The translations under genes were made by a program, and so were the position numbers. DNA of 64,000 nucleotides, taken from Rhynchopus euleeides (Eukaryota; Euglenozoa; Diplonemea; Diplonemida; Diplonemidae). Shown one piece after another: positions 36,501-47,531 of the stretch. Position 1 is the stretch's first letter. Each line of letters opens with the position of its first letter. The stretch lies in assembly GCA_963210315.1 (NCBI GenBank), contig OY723255.1, positions 2,046,001 to 2,110,000 of the forward strand. Direction: 5' to 3'. The notes beneath the pieces were generated by a model. It was not told the origin of the DNA. It did not search any database and worked only from the letters and a program-made list of their open reading frames with translations.

Positions 36501-36955
36501 GAGTGCTGAGCACTGTGCCACATCCCCTCTCTCTGTTTATGCCCCTGTAAATGTCCCGCAAACCCGTCACCCTCCCTCTCTTGATGTCCCTTTAGATACT
36601 CTGTCTGTATAACTTGTATGTAATGTCTTCTCGAGGTGTGGTGGTGGGTGAGTCTCGAGGTGAGTGGTGGTGATCGTGCCCTTTCCACATGCAGGGATGC
36701 CTTGCTTCTCTTGCTGGCGTTGGTTGCGGTGGTGGAGGGAGGGTCCAAAGCTGGGAGGTCGGGAGGCCTACGTGTGGGAGTCTACGGCGTGGCCGCAGTC
36801 CGCGCCCCGCAACCCACCAGCCCGCGGGCGAAAATCGCATTGTCTTTTCCATATTCAGTCCCAATAAATAGTGGACCGTAAAAAAGATGGAACGTTTGGC
36901 CTTTTTTTGGGAACTTGGAACATTTTTACGTTCCACCCTTTTTCCGTTTACGGTA
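33511..36955 (+). mobile_element. pogo/Tigger-like DNA transposon P1
   Basis: 3,445 bp including flanking TA. The inverted ends are CCGTAAACGGAAA, and subterminal zones repeat GGACCGTAA/GGAACGTAA in both orientations. A TTCCTTCGCGACGAAGTCGC palindrome-like block lies near 33680. It contains one transposase gene. The copy at 42304-45747 differs by a T-run length (15 against 14) and very few substitutions, so both are recent or part of one duplicated composite. Confidence 0.88.
34287..36509 (+). CDS. DDE transposase (pogo/Tigger/CENP-B-like) of P1
   Basis: 740 residues. I chose the ATG at 34287 (MPPKREPKQKS) over the one at 34152: a pyrimidine tract ending in TTTGCAG lies 14-25 bases before it, fitting an SL acceptor, and the extra 45 residues are low complexity. 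About 60-230 is the helix-turn-helix DNA-binding part. The DDE core has D250 (VVNVDHTALPLL), D372 (LLIIDKFTG) and D408 (LQPLDLGFNAYIKK), a DD35D spacing; IPPGFTAFLQPLD is the typical pogo/Tigger signature. The C-terminal 250 residues are family-specific. It has no frameshift, so it could be active. It would cut and paste elements with CCGTAAACGG ends at TA. Confidence 0.9.
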   Translation: MPPKREPKQKSMLLFTVPRAAYTPGSNGACPISRAEAESVTRAVRDQQASSQGPTGGGDWSPAEKLEIGRKVVEGKLSAVVADWNAPLAGRRKLSKSSASRFATLYREELGKRKRAAALLGEVTEEVVLPPPQKRGRPAILTDSEETRLMQLLRALRRCGTQVSAETVSASARGLVSASSDPSRIDSETALGTEWARKYLAAQGWTLRMRTTAVCHSPGLLERAKAEFEGEVQRLRAQHNIPDDLVVNVDHTALPLLPGTTKTFDKKGASYVPLSKSDEKKAITGVFGASATGDLLPVQLIYGGLTSRSHGRFEEEYLETYGETWHLTANPKHWASEATTLEYIEKVLVPYLTGVKETKGLGEEQKSLLIIDKFTGQQTEKVAAALAESGIVTVDIPPGFTAFLQPLDLGFNAYIKKYLREKFSKWYTGVCTKLFRRDEKRKTRALAKTGTPFLFAGMGSHEVMVYDSSVKTAAFRNAVLAGTRASIVVSPGCADWVHPGDNASGWYALRAVELCLNSYGVRKAYLPKVKDALNLLEKVIPTDTEGIPGAQDAVQQVLEELRSANGDAAQFTEAQRLPYPAAQAAVGALNREYYTSVRLITLSEVQWAATLTEIRSGPLIVFDAENLHFVSFVAQNPELDDQELMADLARTTKVTAADMRDRHLAWLCRGFSKVKPSSVVKTFVRAGIIADPGTLAASTDDAVADYDPPTEVHPDAALTTPAELAEMERILSSLDFSAEC

Positions 36956-37091
36956 TTATACATGTAAAATACATGTAAATGCCTGAAATATACATGTAAA
37001 ATACATGTATATCAAGTAAAAATACATGTATAATAGTTGACATGCAAGTATTATACATGTATTTTTACTTGATATACATGTATTTTACATG

Positions 37092-38359
37092 TACCGTAAA
37101 CGGAAAAAGGGTGGACCGTAAAAATGTTCCAAGTTCCCAAAAAAAGGCCAAACGTTCCATCTTTTTTACGGTCCACCATTTATTGGGACTGAATATGGAA
37201 AAGACAATGCGTTTTTCGCCCGCGGGCTGGTGGGTTGCGGGGCGCGGACTGCGGCCTCCACGCCGCAGACACCCACACGTAGGCCTCCCGACCTCCCAGC
37301 TTTGGACCCTCCCTCCACCACCGCAACCAACACCAGCAAGAGAAGCAAGTCCTCCCTGCGTGTGGAAAAGGCACGATCTCACCTCGAGACTCACCCACCA
37401 CCACACCTCGAGAAGTGTAGTACCATGCAAGGAGCATTCCGGTAGAAGCCGGAAAAAGGGTGGACCGTAAAAATGTTCCAAGTTCCCAAAAAAAGGCCAA
37501 ACGTTCCATCTTTTTTACGGTCCACCATTTATTGGGACTGAATATGGAAAAGACAATGCGATTTTCGCCCGCGGGCTGGTGGGTTGCGGGGCGCGGACTG
37601 CGGCCTCCACGCCGCAGACTCCCGCACGTAGGCCTCCCGACCTCCCAGCTTTGGACCCTCCCTCCACCACCGCAACCAACACCAGCAAGAGAAGCAAGTC
37701 CTCCCTGCGTGTGGAAAGGGCACAATCACCACCACTCACCTCGAGACTCACCCACCACCACACCTCGAGAAGTGTAGTACCATGCAAGGAGCGTTCCGGT
37801 AGAAGTAAAAGTAGAACCTGCTGCACGAGCCCACAAAAGCAGCCACAGTACGGCAGGGCGCGCAGACAGAAGCTGAGACCACCGGGCTCCCTCCAGATAT
37901 AAATTCGTGAATCAGTGCCCGGAAAATTCAGGGAAATCGTACTCCTTTAGTGTAGTACACCCTGCAGTAACTGTGGGAGAACAGTTCCCGGACGATAGTG
38001 AGCGCACACTCTGTGTTGAGACCCTGTGGTGTTAATCCTGCAGCTTCAGTCGTGCGATTTCCTTGGTTCCTTCGCGACTTCGTCGCGAAGGAATTCGTAA
38101 AAAAATCCGCCAAGTCCACTATCCCAACCGTAAAATAGGTGGACCGTAAAAATGTTCCAAGTTCCGGAAAAATCCCATTTGTTCCATCTTTTTCAGCACA
38201 CTTCGATGTGGGCGGAAAGTGTCGCGTGCTTGTTCGTGCCCTTGTGCTCCTCACTCACGACACCATCATCAGCAGGAGTGTGAGTGTGGAAGCGTCAACG
38301 CAATCCACCTATAGTACGGTTCACCTTTATTACGGTCCACAATATTTCCGTTTACGGTA
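37092..38359 (-). mobile_element. Internally deleted P derivative N1, inverted
   Basis: Both P ends are present in reverse order: the right end first (TACCGTAAACGGAAAAAGGG), the left end last (ATATTTCCGTTTACGGTA). The transposase is absent. The P right-end block is partly duplicated inside (37443-37800 repeats 37100-37443). A repeat of the A-core type (38195-38302) replaces a few bases of the P left-end zone. Open frames on both strands are fragments of P non-coding ends. Confidence 0.85.
38195..38302 (+). repeat. A-type half of the A-core-B repeat inside N1
   Basis: AGCACACTTCG, then GGCGGAAAGTGTC, then GTGTGAGTGTGGAAGCGTCA up to the core end at 38302, closely matching 11951-12068. The B half is absent; P-derived sequence resumes right after the core. 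N2, lacking it, shows the uninterrupted site. Confidence 0.8.
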
Positions 38360-40384
38360 CATCCATGCTCAGATGTTCAAAAACGTTCAATTGACCTCTC
38401 CTCGAAAAAAAATTCGAAAGGTCCCCCCTACTGGCACCCCGGATTAGGACATGTCTCTGGGGGTGTCCGGGGGCATTTTTGGCCCATTTTTGGCTGGGGA
38501 AAATGGGCCATTTTTCACGATTTTTTCGGTTTTTTGTCCGGACCGGCACCGCATTTGAGGGGCAAAAATCTGATTTCCGAGGCCCGGGAATGTGTGTCGC
38601 AGTGGCTTCATTTGGCCAAAAACGTTCAATTTACCCTTCTCCAAAAAAAAATTCGAAAGGGTCCCCCTACAAATCGCCGGTCTTAGGAGCAAAAAATTTG
38701 GGCACCCAGATTTCAAAAATTTTCAAACTATTTTCTGGACCAAAAATCAAACTATTGAGGTCCTGGCCGGACATGTCCGGGGGGGGGGGGGGGGTCAAAA
38801 TTGGATTTCCCGAATTTCCGGGTCCGGCGGGGGGTCCACAGGGACCCCCCCCAAGCCAGGGCTCAGGGGGGGTCCCTGTGTGTGGGGGGGTCAGGGCCTT
38901 GGCCAGGCCACAGGGGCACAGGCCAAAAAAGTGGTACTGAAAAAGTGGTATTATCGTAAATGCCACTTAAACTATCCAGTACACACAGGCCCTCCCCCAG
39001 CTGGGGGCTAAAGGGTCCTTGGGCTGACCCCCCCCGGGGGGGGGTTTGCGATCGCAGGCAACCTGGTGCCGGAACCTGTCATAGACTCATGCTATGGGGG
39101 TATTATCGTAAATGCCACTTAAACTATCCAGTACACACAGGCCCTCCCCCAGCTGGGGCCTAAAGGGTCCTTGGGCTGACCCCCCCCGGGGGGGGGTTTG
39201 CGATCGCAGGCAACCTGGTGCCGGAACCTGTCATAGACTCATGCTATTCGAGGGACCGGCGACTTGGCTCCGTGGTCAAATTTGTTTGAAAAGGCCTTGA
39301 CCAAAGGCAAATGAAAGTTTTGCCCCCCCCAAGGATCGCACCACCTCATCTCAGGACTTCCCACCCACACTCCCACACGTGATTCGCCCCCTCAGAGCCA
39401 GACTACTGTTTCAGAACTGTACACCCCTCTCCACACGTCCACTGGCTCCCCCGCTGAATGCGACAAACAGTGCGACATACCAAACCTCCCCTTATAGAGT
39501 TTTAACGGCGCCGCGTTGTTGACGGTGGGGTAAACAGAGCCCAGGCGGGAATAGAAACAGTGGTGCCGGAGCAACAAAGTCTGCCTTCCGCTTTGTATGC
39601 CTTGCTTGGGGTGTCCCCTTTTCACCAGTCAACAGGCGTGCATGCCTCCGTCCTAGGTCACCAATGATCGTGCCTCAAGAAAGTGTACAGTTCCTTCCCA
39701 GTAGCCCTTCCGTTCTGCAAGTCCGAATCACGCAGTCCCTCGAATCCATGGTGCTTTCCAGAAAATTCAGAAACCCACCCACGGTCAAAGTTGAAAGGGG
39801 GCCGTGACCAGAGGCTATAAACGTTTAAAAGTCTTTCGCAAGCCGAAGTCGTACGACAGACCACAGGAATGACAGAAAACAGCAGACGGGTTTGACCCCG
39901 CTGCTGCTCCTCGACAGACCCGCAACCAGCGCCAGAGCCAACTGCAAGCGTGACATACATACCGTCGCGTCGAAAAGAGAAGTTCTGCACAACGACCCGT
40001 GTGGTCGAAGTGGCTCACCCTGTGAGACAGAATTGACGCTGGAAAATCCACCATTTTGTGGGCGTCAAGACTGGTGGTGTGGTGGCTGTCCTGTTTCATC
40101 TTGCACCCCTGAGAGTGCAATCTACAGGACAGGTAAGTTCCCCCCAGTTCTCCCTAAGTAACAAGACGGGCCAGGTGGAGCGCCCCAGCAAAAGCCCCTC
40201 CCCACCCCTCCCTATCAACCTTACTGAAAAGTGCTGCAGGTTCAACAGTCACATCATAGATGCCATGTGTTTCTCGTAGCCACCCCGATTGTGTGGCCTG
40301 CCTGTGTACAATGGATGTAGTGGGGGCAATCTACAGTTACGGGGGGGGGGGGGGACAAACGGGGGGGGGGGGTAGGGGGGGTCA
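38360..40384. other. Non-coding stretch with several unexplained repeats
   Basis: A block CGTTCAATT.ACC..TCTCC followed by A8 and TTCGAAAGG occurs at 38381-38430 and again at 38628-38670. A G16 run lies near 38780, a 152-bp tandem pair at 38948-39247 and more G runs near 40340. From 39250 to 40384 I see no convincing gene; the open frames are short and lack motifs. Confidence 0.45.
38948..39247 (+). repeat. 152-bp tandem pair
   Basis: Two adjacent units, each from GTATTATCGTAAATGCCACT to CATAGACTCATGCTAT, nearly identical. Each contains CCCAGCTGGGG and a CCCCCCCGGGGGGG palindrome, followed by GCGATCGC. The function is unknown. Confidence 0.9.
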
Positions 40385-41888
40385 TAAGCCCCCCTAAAAA
40401 CGTACAAATACCAAAAATTTCAACATACCATCAGAACCGCCCTAATACCTGATCTGACCCGAAAATCCGACCCATACCCCCCCGGAAACCGTCTGGAGCC
40501 CACTTGTGACACCTGATGCGCACTTTTGTGATGATTTTTTGGGGTCCTAAAAAATGTACCTCAGTTTCGTACCTTGCCTTTGTACCTGAACCACTCCCGA
40601 CCGCAATATTTCGTTCTTTGCCTTTTCTGCGGTGGTTCCGGCTCAGGTGGCACGATGTTGCCTCCCCAGTGCCTCGGCAAGGTCTTTCTTGTACCTGATT
40701 AGTGGGAATGTTGTGTTGTTGCGCCAGCTGAATGAGTTCAGCCACCTTCTGGGTGTAGTACTTCGATCGCAGATGGGTCATTGTGAGTACTTCGTACGCC
40801 TGCGAGGCTGCATCGGCATTAGGCAGCGTTGCAGATGTGTCTTTGCTTCGTCGATCTCAGCCTGTGAAGGCACGATTGGGATATTGGACGACCTGAGAGT
40901 CGAAATGATTATGTTTGTGCTGTGTAATTTGCGCCCCCCGCAGGATATGCACACCACGCAGTCTCAACAGCACGTATGAGAGTGTACCATGTGAGGACTC
41001 AACAAAGTCATTGGATAGGCATCTGCCTGCCGACTCAACCCCCACAGTGCGACCGCAAGATCGTCAGGGATGTCTCAACGCCAGGGGAATACTCTCCCCT
41101 GGCGTTGTACAACCCTACTCTTAATCCTCGGGTCCTCTCCTGGAGGCGGTGGTGGCGGGCCCGCAACGCTTCGTACTTCCGGTACGGACTGGGGTAGTCT
41201 GCCCGGCTGACCCGCTCATCGCTTCCTAGATCATCTGCTGCTCTGGAGCTGCCATCACTCACTGCCCACATCAGTTGGTGTAGGGGTAGGAGCAGGAGGA
41301 GTGGGAGGAGTAGGAGTGCAGGTGACATCTTTCTTGGCCAGCAAGGAACGCCGCTTTTCGCACGTGCGTGCAGTTGATGCACCACTGCATATATCTGTCG
41401 TCACCACGTCCCACTCGCTCTCCTATGTACCCAGCCCGACGGAGCGCCCGAAATAATGTCGCCTCACGGATGTCGTGTGCCGTTTTCTTCTGACGCAGGT
41501 CTGCCACAACGCTCTCTGCCGGGACCCCGCACATCTCCCGTTTGGCGAGCGTCTTTCGAGCAAGGTACCCCTCTGCAGCAGCATCTGACACCTCTGCGAG
41601 GCCCTAGGCACACGGCATGTGTTGCTCGGCGTGCTGGGTGAGCGTAGTGATACCCTTTCCTTGCAAAGAACGAAATACTGCGGTCGGGAGTGGTTCAGGT
41701 ACAAAGGCAAGGTACGAAACTGAGGTACATTTTTTAGGACCCCAAAAAATCATCACAAAAGTGCGCATCAGGTGTCACAAGTGGGCTCCAGACGGTTTCC
41801 GGGGGGGTATGGGTCGGATTTTCGGGTCAGATCAGGTATTAGGGCGGTTCTGATGGTATGTTGAAAAATGTGGTTTTGTACGGGCTTA
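40385..41888. mobile_element. Element U with about 235-bp terminal inverted repeats
   Basis: Outer TA at 40385-40386 and 41887-41888. Sequence from AGCCC..CGTACAAA..TTCAACATACCATCAG to GACCGCAATATTTCGTTCTT (about 40387-40622) returns inverted at about 41660-41886. The interior of about 1 kb has only broken coding sequence on the minus strand. Its right TA is also the left TA of composite R2, so R2 abuts it exactly. Confidence 0.82.
41271..41591 (-). pseudogene. Degenerate coding remnant in element U, possibly transposase-like
   Basis: The stretch reads TLAKREMCGVPAESVVADLR, then TAHDIREATLFRALRRAGYI and a CINCTHVRKAAFL segment; the helical, Arg-rich part could be a helix-turn-helix. An in-frame stop lies just upstream and the frame is lost downstream, so the gene is broken. 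The transposase assignment is a guess from position inside an inverted-repeat element. Confidence 0.3.
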
Positions 41889-42303
41889 CACGGTGGGATC
41901 TTGTAAATTTTACATGTAAAAATACTGATTTTTACATGTATTATACATGTATAATACTTGCATGTCAACTATTATACATGTATAATACATGTATATGCCT
42001 GAAATATACATGTAAAATACATGTATATCAAGTAAAAATACATGTATTATACTTGCATGTCAACTATTATACATGTATTTTTACTTGATATACATGTATT
42101 TTACATGTATATTTCAGGCATTTACATGTATTTTACATGTATAATACTTGTCATGCAAGTATTATACATGTAAAATACTTGCATGACAAGTAAAATACTT
42201 GCATGCAAGTAAAATACATGTATTCTACTTGCATGCAAGTATTTTACTTGTCATGCAAGTATTATACATGTATTTTACTTGTCGTGCAAGTATTTTACAT
42301 GTA

Positions 42304-45300
42304 TACCGTAAACGGAAATATTGTGGACCGTAATAAAGGTGAACCGTACTATAGTTGGAACGTAAAAAAGATGGAACAAATGGGATTTTTCCGGAACTTG
42401 GAACATTTTTACGGTCCACCTATTTTACGGTTGGGATAGTGGACTTGGCGTTTTTTTTTTTTTTACGAGTTCCTTCGCGACGAAGTCGCGAAGGAACCAA
42501 GGAAATCGTACGACTGAAGCTTCGGGATTAACACCACAGGGCCTCAACAGTCCGGAACTGTTCTCCCACAGTTTCTGCAGGGTGTACTACACTAAAGCGA
42601 AAGGAGTACGATTTCCCTGAATTTTCCGGGCACTGATTCACGAATTTACATCTGGAGGGAGCCCGGTGGTCTCAGCTTCTGTCTGCGCGCCTTGCCGTAC
42701 TGAGGCTGCTTATGTGGGCTAGCGCAGCAGGTTCTACCTTTACTTCTACCGGAACGCTCCTTGCATGGTACTACACGGAACAATGTTCGGGGCCCGTGAA
42801 TTCCAAATCTCCGTTGGAATTCGTAAGTGAGGGGGTTGGGGCGGACTTACAGACGACAACGTCGTCAGTCTCCCGACAACCGTGGCGTGTGAGTTTGGGG
42901 TGGTATCTCGAAATATGTCTCGTTCGGCCTTGAGAGACTCCAGATGCTAGTCACGCGCTCGCCCCCGCCCCCCCCCCCTCTCCATGTCCCTCTCCGTTGC
43001 CGCCTCGCCTTGTTGTTTTCGTTGATCTTCCCGCTGTCCTCACGCACTTTCCCCCAGTTTGCAGGGACACACACACACATGCCTCCAAAGCGTGAACCGA
43101 AGCAGAAGAGCATGTTGCTCTTCACGGTGCCCCGTGCAGCGTACACCCCCGGCAGCAACGGCGCTTGTCCGATTTCGCGGGCTGAGGCTGAAAGTGTGAC
43201 GCGTGCAGTGCGCGACCAGCAGGCATCCTCACAGGGGCCTACCGGCGGTGGTGACTGGAGCCCGGCCGAAAAGCTGGAGATCGGCCGGAAGGTGGTGGAG
43301 GGGAAGCTCTCGGCAGTCGTTGCCGATTGGAACGCCCCTCTCGCAGGACGGAGGAAGCTCTCGAAGAGCTCCGCCTCCCGTTTTGCGACCCTCTACCGGG
43401 AAGAGCTGGGCAAGCGGAAGCGTGCCGCAGCTCTTCTCGGTGAGGTGACAGAGGAGGTGGTGCTTCCCCCCCCGCAGAAGCGCGGCCGGCCCGCAATCCT
43501 CACCGACAGCGAGGAGACCAGGCTGATGCAGTTGTTGCGCGCCCTGAGGCGGTGCGGGACGCAGGTTTCAGCTGAGACTGTGTCCGCCTCCGCGCGAGGC
43601 CTGGTGAGTGCCAGCAGTGATCCAAGCAGGATTGATTCTGAGACAGCTCTCGGCACGGAATGGGCTCGGAAGTACCTCGCTGCGCAGGGATGGACCTTGC
43701 GAATGCGGACAACGGCGGTGTGCCACAGTCCGGGTTTGCTGGAACGGGCCAAGGCTGAGTTCGAGGGGGAGGTGCAACGTCTGAGGGCACAGCACAACAT
43801 CCCAGATGATTTGGTGGTGAATGTCGACCACACTGCCCTTCCCCTCCTGCCAGGTACCACAAAGACCTTCGACAAGAAGGGCGCGTCATACGTGCCGCTC
43901 TCGAAGTCCGACGAAAAGAAGGCGATTACGGGTGTATTCGGCGCCAGTGCGACCGGCGATCTCCTCCCTGTCCAGCTGATATACGGTGGCCTAACTTCCC
44001 GCTCACACGGACGCTTCGAGGAGGAGTACCTGGAGACGTACGGGGAAACCTGGCACTTGACTGCCAATCCGAAACACTGGGCGTCCGAAGCAACCACCCT
44101 CGAATACATCGAGAAGGTGTTGGTGCCATACCTCACGGGTGTCAAAGAGACCAAGGGGCTCGGGGAGGAGCAGAAATCCTTGTTGATCATCGACAAGTTC
44201 ACGGGCCAACAGACCGAGAAGGTTGCTGCAGCACTCGCAGAGAGCGGCATCGTGACTGTCGATATTCCTCCGGGGTTTACTGCTTTCTTGCAGCCGCTGG
44301 ACCTGGGCTTCAATGCCTACATCAAGAAATACCTCCGCGAAAAGTTCTCGAAGTGGTACACCGGTGTCTGCACCAAGCTGTTCCGGCGTGACGAGAAGAG
44401 GAAAACCCGTGCCCTTGCGAAAACTGGCACCCCTTTCCTCTTCGCAGGGATGGGGTCGCATGAAGTGATGGTGTACGATTCGTCCGTGAAGACAGCCGCC
44501 TTCCGCAACGCAGTCCTTGCCGGCACAAGGGCAAGCATCGTGGTGTCTCCGGGTTGTGCGGACTGGGTTCACCCTGGGGACAACGCGAGTGGGTGGTACG
44601 CCCTGCGTGCTGTGGAGCTGTGTCTCAACAGCTACGGCGTGCGGAAGGCCTACCTCCCGAAGGTCAAGGATGCTCTCAACCTGCTCGAGAAGGTGATCCC
44701 CACTGACACGGAAGGCATTCCCGGCGCACAGGATGCTGTTCAGCAGGTGCTGGAGGAACTGCGTTCTGCGAATGGTGACGCTGCGCAGTTCACCGAGGCA
44801 CAGCGCCTCCCATACCCCGCCGCCCAGGCTGCTGTGGGCGCACTCAACCGGGAGTACTACACCAGTGTGAGGCTGATCACCCTGTCCGAGGTGCAGTGGG
44901 CCGCGACCCTCACGGAGATCCGTTCCGGGCCGCTGATCGTGTTCGACGCGGAGAACCTGCATTTCGTGTCGTTCGTCGCCCAGAACCCTGAGCTCGACGA
45001 CCAGGAGTTGATGGCTGACCTGGCCAGGACGACGAAGGTGACCGCCGCGGACATGCGCGACCGCCATCTCGCCTGGCTGTGCCGTGGGTTCAGCAAGGTG
45101 AAGCCGAGCTCCGTCGTGAAAACGTTCGTCCGCGCTGGCATCATCGCCGACCCCGGAACGCTCGCAGCAAGTACCGATGATGCTGTTGCTGACTACGACC
45201 CTCCAACCGAGGTGCACCCGGACGCAGCGCTGACGACCCCCGCAGAATTGGCAGAGATGGAGAGGATCCTGTCGTCACTCGACTTCAGTGCTGAGTGCTG

Positions 45301-45747
45301 AGCACTGTGCCACATCCCCTCTCTCTGTTTATGCCCCTGTAAATGTCCCGCAAACCCGTCACCCTCCCTCTCTTGATGTCCCTTTAGATACTCTGTCTGT
45401 ATAACTTGTATGTAATGTCTTCTCGAGGTGTGGTGGTGGGTGAGTCTCGAGGTGAGTGGTGGTGATCGTGCCCTTTCCACATGCAGGGATGCCTTGCTTC
45501 TCTTGCTGGCGTTGGTTGCGGTGGTGGAGGGAGGGTCCAAAGCTGGGAGGTCGGGAGGCCTACGTGTGGGAGTCTACGGCGTGGCCGCAGTCCGCGCCCC
45601 GCAACCCACCAGCCCGCGGGCGAAAATCGCATTGTCTTTTCCATATTCAGTCCCAATAAATAGTGGACCGTAAAAAAGATGGAACGTTTGGCCTTTTTTT
45701 GGGAACTTGGAACATTTTTACGTTCCACCCTTTTTCCGTTTACGGTA
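42304..45747 (+). mobile_element. pogo/Tigger-like DNA transposon P2
   Basis: Same ends (TACCGTAAACGG / CCGTTTACGGTA) and content as P1, offset 8,792-8,793. Differences noticed: a 14-base instead of 15-base T run, CTTCGGGATT for CTTCAGGATT, and GGACACACACACA for GGACACGCACACA before the transposase start. Confidence 0.88.
43079..45301 (+). CDS. DDE transposase (pogo/Tigger/CENP-B-like) of P2
   Basis: 740 residues from the ATG at 43079, identical in the coding part to the P1 transposase as far as I can see, with D250, D372 and D408 all present. The one protein difference (Arg/His before MPPKREP) lies upstream of the preferred start, which supports that start. Two intact, identical transposases give a likely source for moving P, N and perhaps S elements. 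Confidence 0.9.
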   Translation: MPPKREPKQKSMLLFTVPRAAYTPGSNGACPISRAEAESVTRAVRDQQASSQGPTGGGDWSPAEKLEIGRKVVEGKLSAVVADWNAPLAGRRKLSKSSASRFATLYREELGKRKRAAALLGEVTEEVVLPPPQKRGRPAILTDSEETRLMQLLRALRRCGTQVSAETVSASARGLVSASSDPSRIDSETALGTEWARKYLAAQGWTLRMRTTAVCHSPGLLERAKAEFEGEVQRLRAQHNIPDDLVVNVDHTALPLLPGTTKTFDKKGASYVPLSKSDEKKAITGVFGASATGDLLPVQLIYGGLTSRSHGRFEEEYLETYGETWHLTANPKHWASEATTLEYIEKVLVPYLTGVKETKGLGEEQKSLLIIDKFTGQQTEKVAAALAESGIVTVDIPPGFTAFLQPLDLGFNAYIKKYLREKFSKWYTGVCTKLFRRDEKRKTRALAKTGTPFLFAGMGSHEVMVYDSSVKTAAFRNAVLAGTRASIVVSPGCADWVHPGDNASGWYALRAVELCLNSYGVRKAYLPKVKDALNLLEKVIPTDTEGIPGAQDAVQQVLEELRSANGDAAQFTEAQRLPYPAAQAAVGALNREYYTSVRLITLSEVQWAATLTEIRSGPLIVFDAENLHFVSFVAQNPELDDQELMADLARTTKVTAADMRDRHLAWLCRGFSKVKPSSVVKTFVRAGIIADPGTLAASTDDAVADYDPPTEVHPDAALTTPAELAEMERILSSLDFSAEC

Positions 45748-46131
45748 TTATACATGTAAAATACATGTAAATGCCTGAAATATACATGTAAAATACATGT
45801 ATATCAAGTAAAAATACACGGTGGACTCCAGCGGCCCTAGCGGGAGTCTGGGAGCGGGAGTCTGAGCGGGTGTCAAAGACTCCCGCTAGCGGGAGTCCAG
45901 ACTCCCGCTAGCGGGAGTCTGACTCCCCCTAGCGGGAGTCTTTTCACCTATTTTCATCCATTTTTCCCATGATATAGTTACAGTCTACTGGCGTGGGGGG
46001 TAAAATCATGGTGGAAGAGGGATGGGGAGGGGCTTGTTTTGCTTCTGTCAGTTTCCCCGGACTCTGGACTACCTACCTATCCTCCTGGTAGCGGCTGCAC
46101 CTGCGGAGGTGAGCGGTTAGAATTTGAGGTG

Positions 46132-47266
46132 TCAAAGTGCGGCCATCGCCTGTCGTAGTTGTGTTACACCTTGGGCAAGACAAGCCATCCTGCAGGCCTC
46201 ATCTTCTTCGTCAGAACTGTCATCCCCCTCCTGCTGTGCGCGTTGGTCAAGCGTGCTCAAAGTCGCCTCGGATGACACGAATGGTGTGAAAGTCGCCCCC
46301 AGCGGGATTGGCATTTTGCACAAGCAGAGCGATAATTTGCGGTGTCCTTCGGGGAACCGGAACAGGAAGTAGGGCGCGCTGATGGGTTCAACGAAGTCCT
46401 GTGTGTTGCAGTGCACAAACCCCTTCTGCAGCTGTGTCAACTGTGTGCAAAGAACATACACAGCCAATCTATGAGCGTGTCGGGTGTGCAGACACGGACA
46501 CAGAATGACTTATCTATACCCGAGGATCCCGTCCTGCGACAGGTGCGCAACCTTCCAAGGCATGCCCGATGCGCGCCGCTTCTCTTCTGCCATCGCAAGA
46601 TCTCTCTCGTAAGTTGCGGAGCTGGCGATTGTAACGGCATCTTTCTTGCGATGTCCGTTCTCTGCTTCTTCATTCGTCGTTGTTCTGCAGAGGCACTGCA
46701 TCTTCTGGAGCCCACCAATGATGGAGACTGTGTACGTAGGCATTGCGCGTTGATCCCTTTTCGGCATGCTCCATCAACCAGTGAAATATATGCCCTGAGA
46801 TCCGAGCACGCAAGAAGGGAATCCGGGCTGACTCATCCTTGCATCCCCAGAAGCGCCAGGGGATGTCTGCATACCGGAAATGCATGAGGTCTGCAAGGGA
46901 GACAAAGAGGTAGCGGAACAAGCCCTTGTAGGTGTGTCCTGTGACAGGCAAGCACGACCTTCCGGAACTGAGCACCTGTCCCATGCTGCGACACATTCAG
47001 TGCAAGGTTTGTACAGGTCTTGTCGAATATTTTTTTGTTGTCTCATCCAGTACCCTGATCAGCCGCATGGCGAGCCCCTTGCAGTCATGGAGTGCTGGGG
47101 TGACGTAGCGGGCATTGGGAAGCACACCTGCCAAGAGGGAGGGGTAGCCAGCCTCTTTCATCTCAGAGAGAGTCAGGTGCGGGTATCGATGCACCTGTTG
47201 ATACCAGCGTTCTTCTGGGATGTCGCACAGTGAGCATCGGTGCCCTCGCCCCCCGCATCGCCTCAT
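46132..47266 (-). pseudogene. Broken unidentified coding region of element C
   Basis: Two minus-strand stretches in the same frame (47266-46997 and 46996-46670) are separated by one UGA. The first has CSLCDIPEERWYQQVHRYPH and the second FRYLFVSLADLMHFRYADIP and FWGCKDESARIPFLRARISG. Further stretches follow in other frames (46767-46510, 46467-46132; the last has an acidic DDSSDEEDEA). This looks like one protein broken by a stop and at least one frameshift. I recognise no family, and the DDE residues cannot be placed. Confidence 0.45.
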
Positions 47267-47531
47267 TGTTGCCCACTGCTGATCTATACTCCCGCTAGCG
47301 GGAGTTGGACTCCCCCTAGTTGAGACTCCCGAAAAGGGTTAAACCCGGTAGTGGTACCCTACCCCCGCTGGAGTCCACCGTGCAAGGCCGGATCAGCCCA
47401 CGGGTGGGTTTGAGGAAGAAATCTGGGGGGGCAAATTTTGCTGCGACTTCCGGTTTCACCCGGCCGAACTCCAGCATCTATCCAGACCCACGGTGCCAAG
47501 CCGTTCGCCCGTGTCGCGATCATTCGCGGCT

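Larger units (their letters stand above)
32018..38359. mobile_element. Composite R1: TA-flanked foldback DNA transposon, right end missing
   Basis: The left end CACGGTGGGATCTTGTAAAT follows TA at 32016-32017. Inside is AT-rich palindromic DNA built from CATGTATAATACTTGCATG-type units, into which elements S1, S2(T), P1 and N1 have inserted at TA. P1 (forward) and N1 (reverse) face each other across a palindromic centre (36956-37091). The same order recurs in R2 (41889-49157), which has both ends. R1 loses homology with R2 right after N1, so the right end was deleted or replaced. Confidence 0.75.

Noticed and set aside
37065-37826. Open frames of 100-180 residues in N1 (and the same in N2)
   Set aside because: They are translations of P non-coding end sequence, duplicated in N1, and disappear across the real transposase element.
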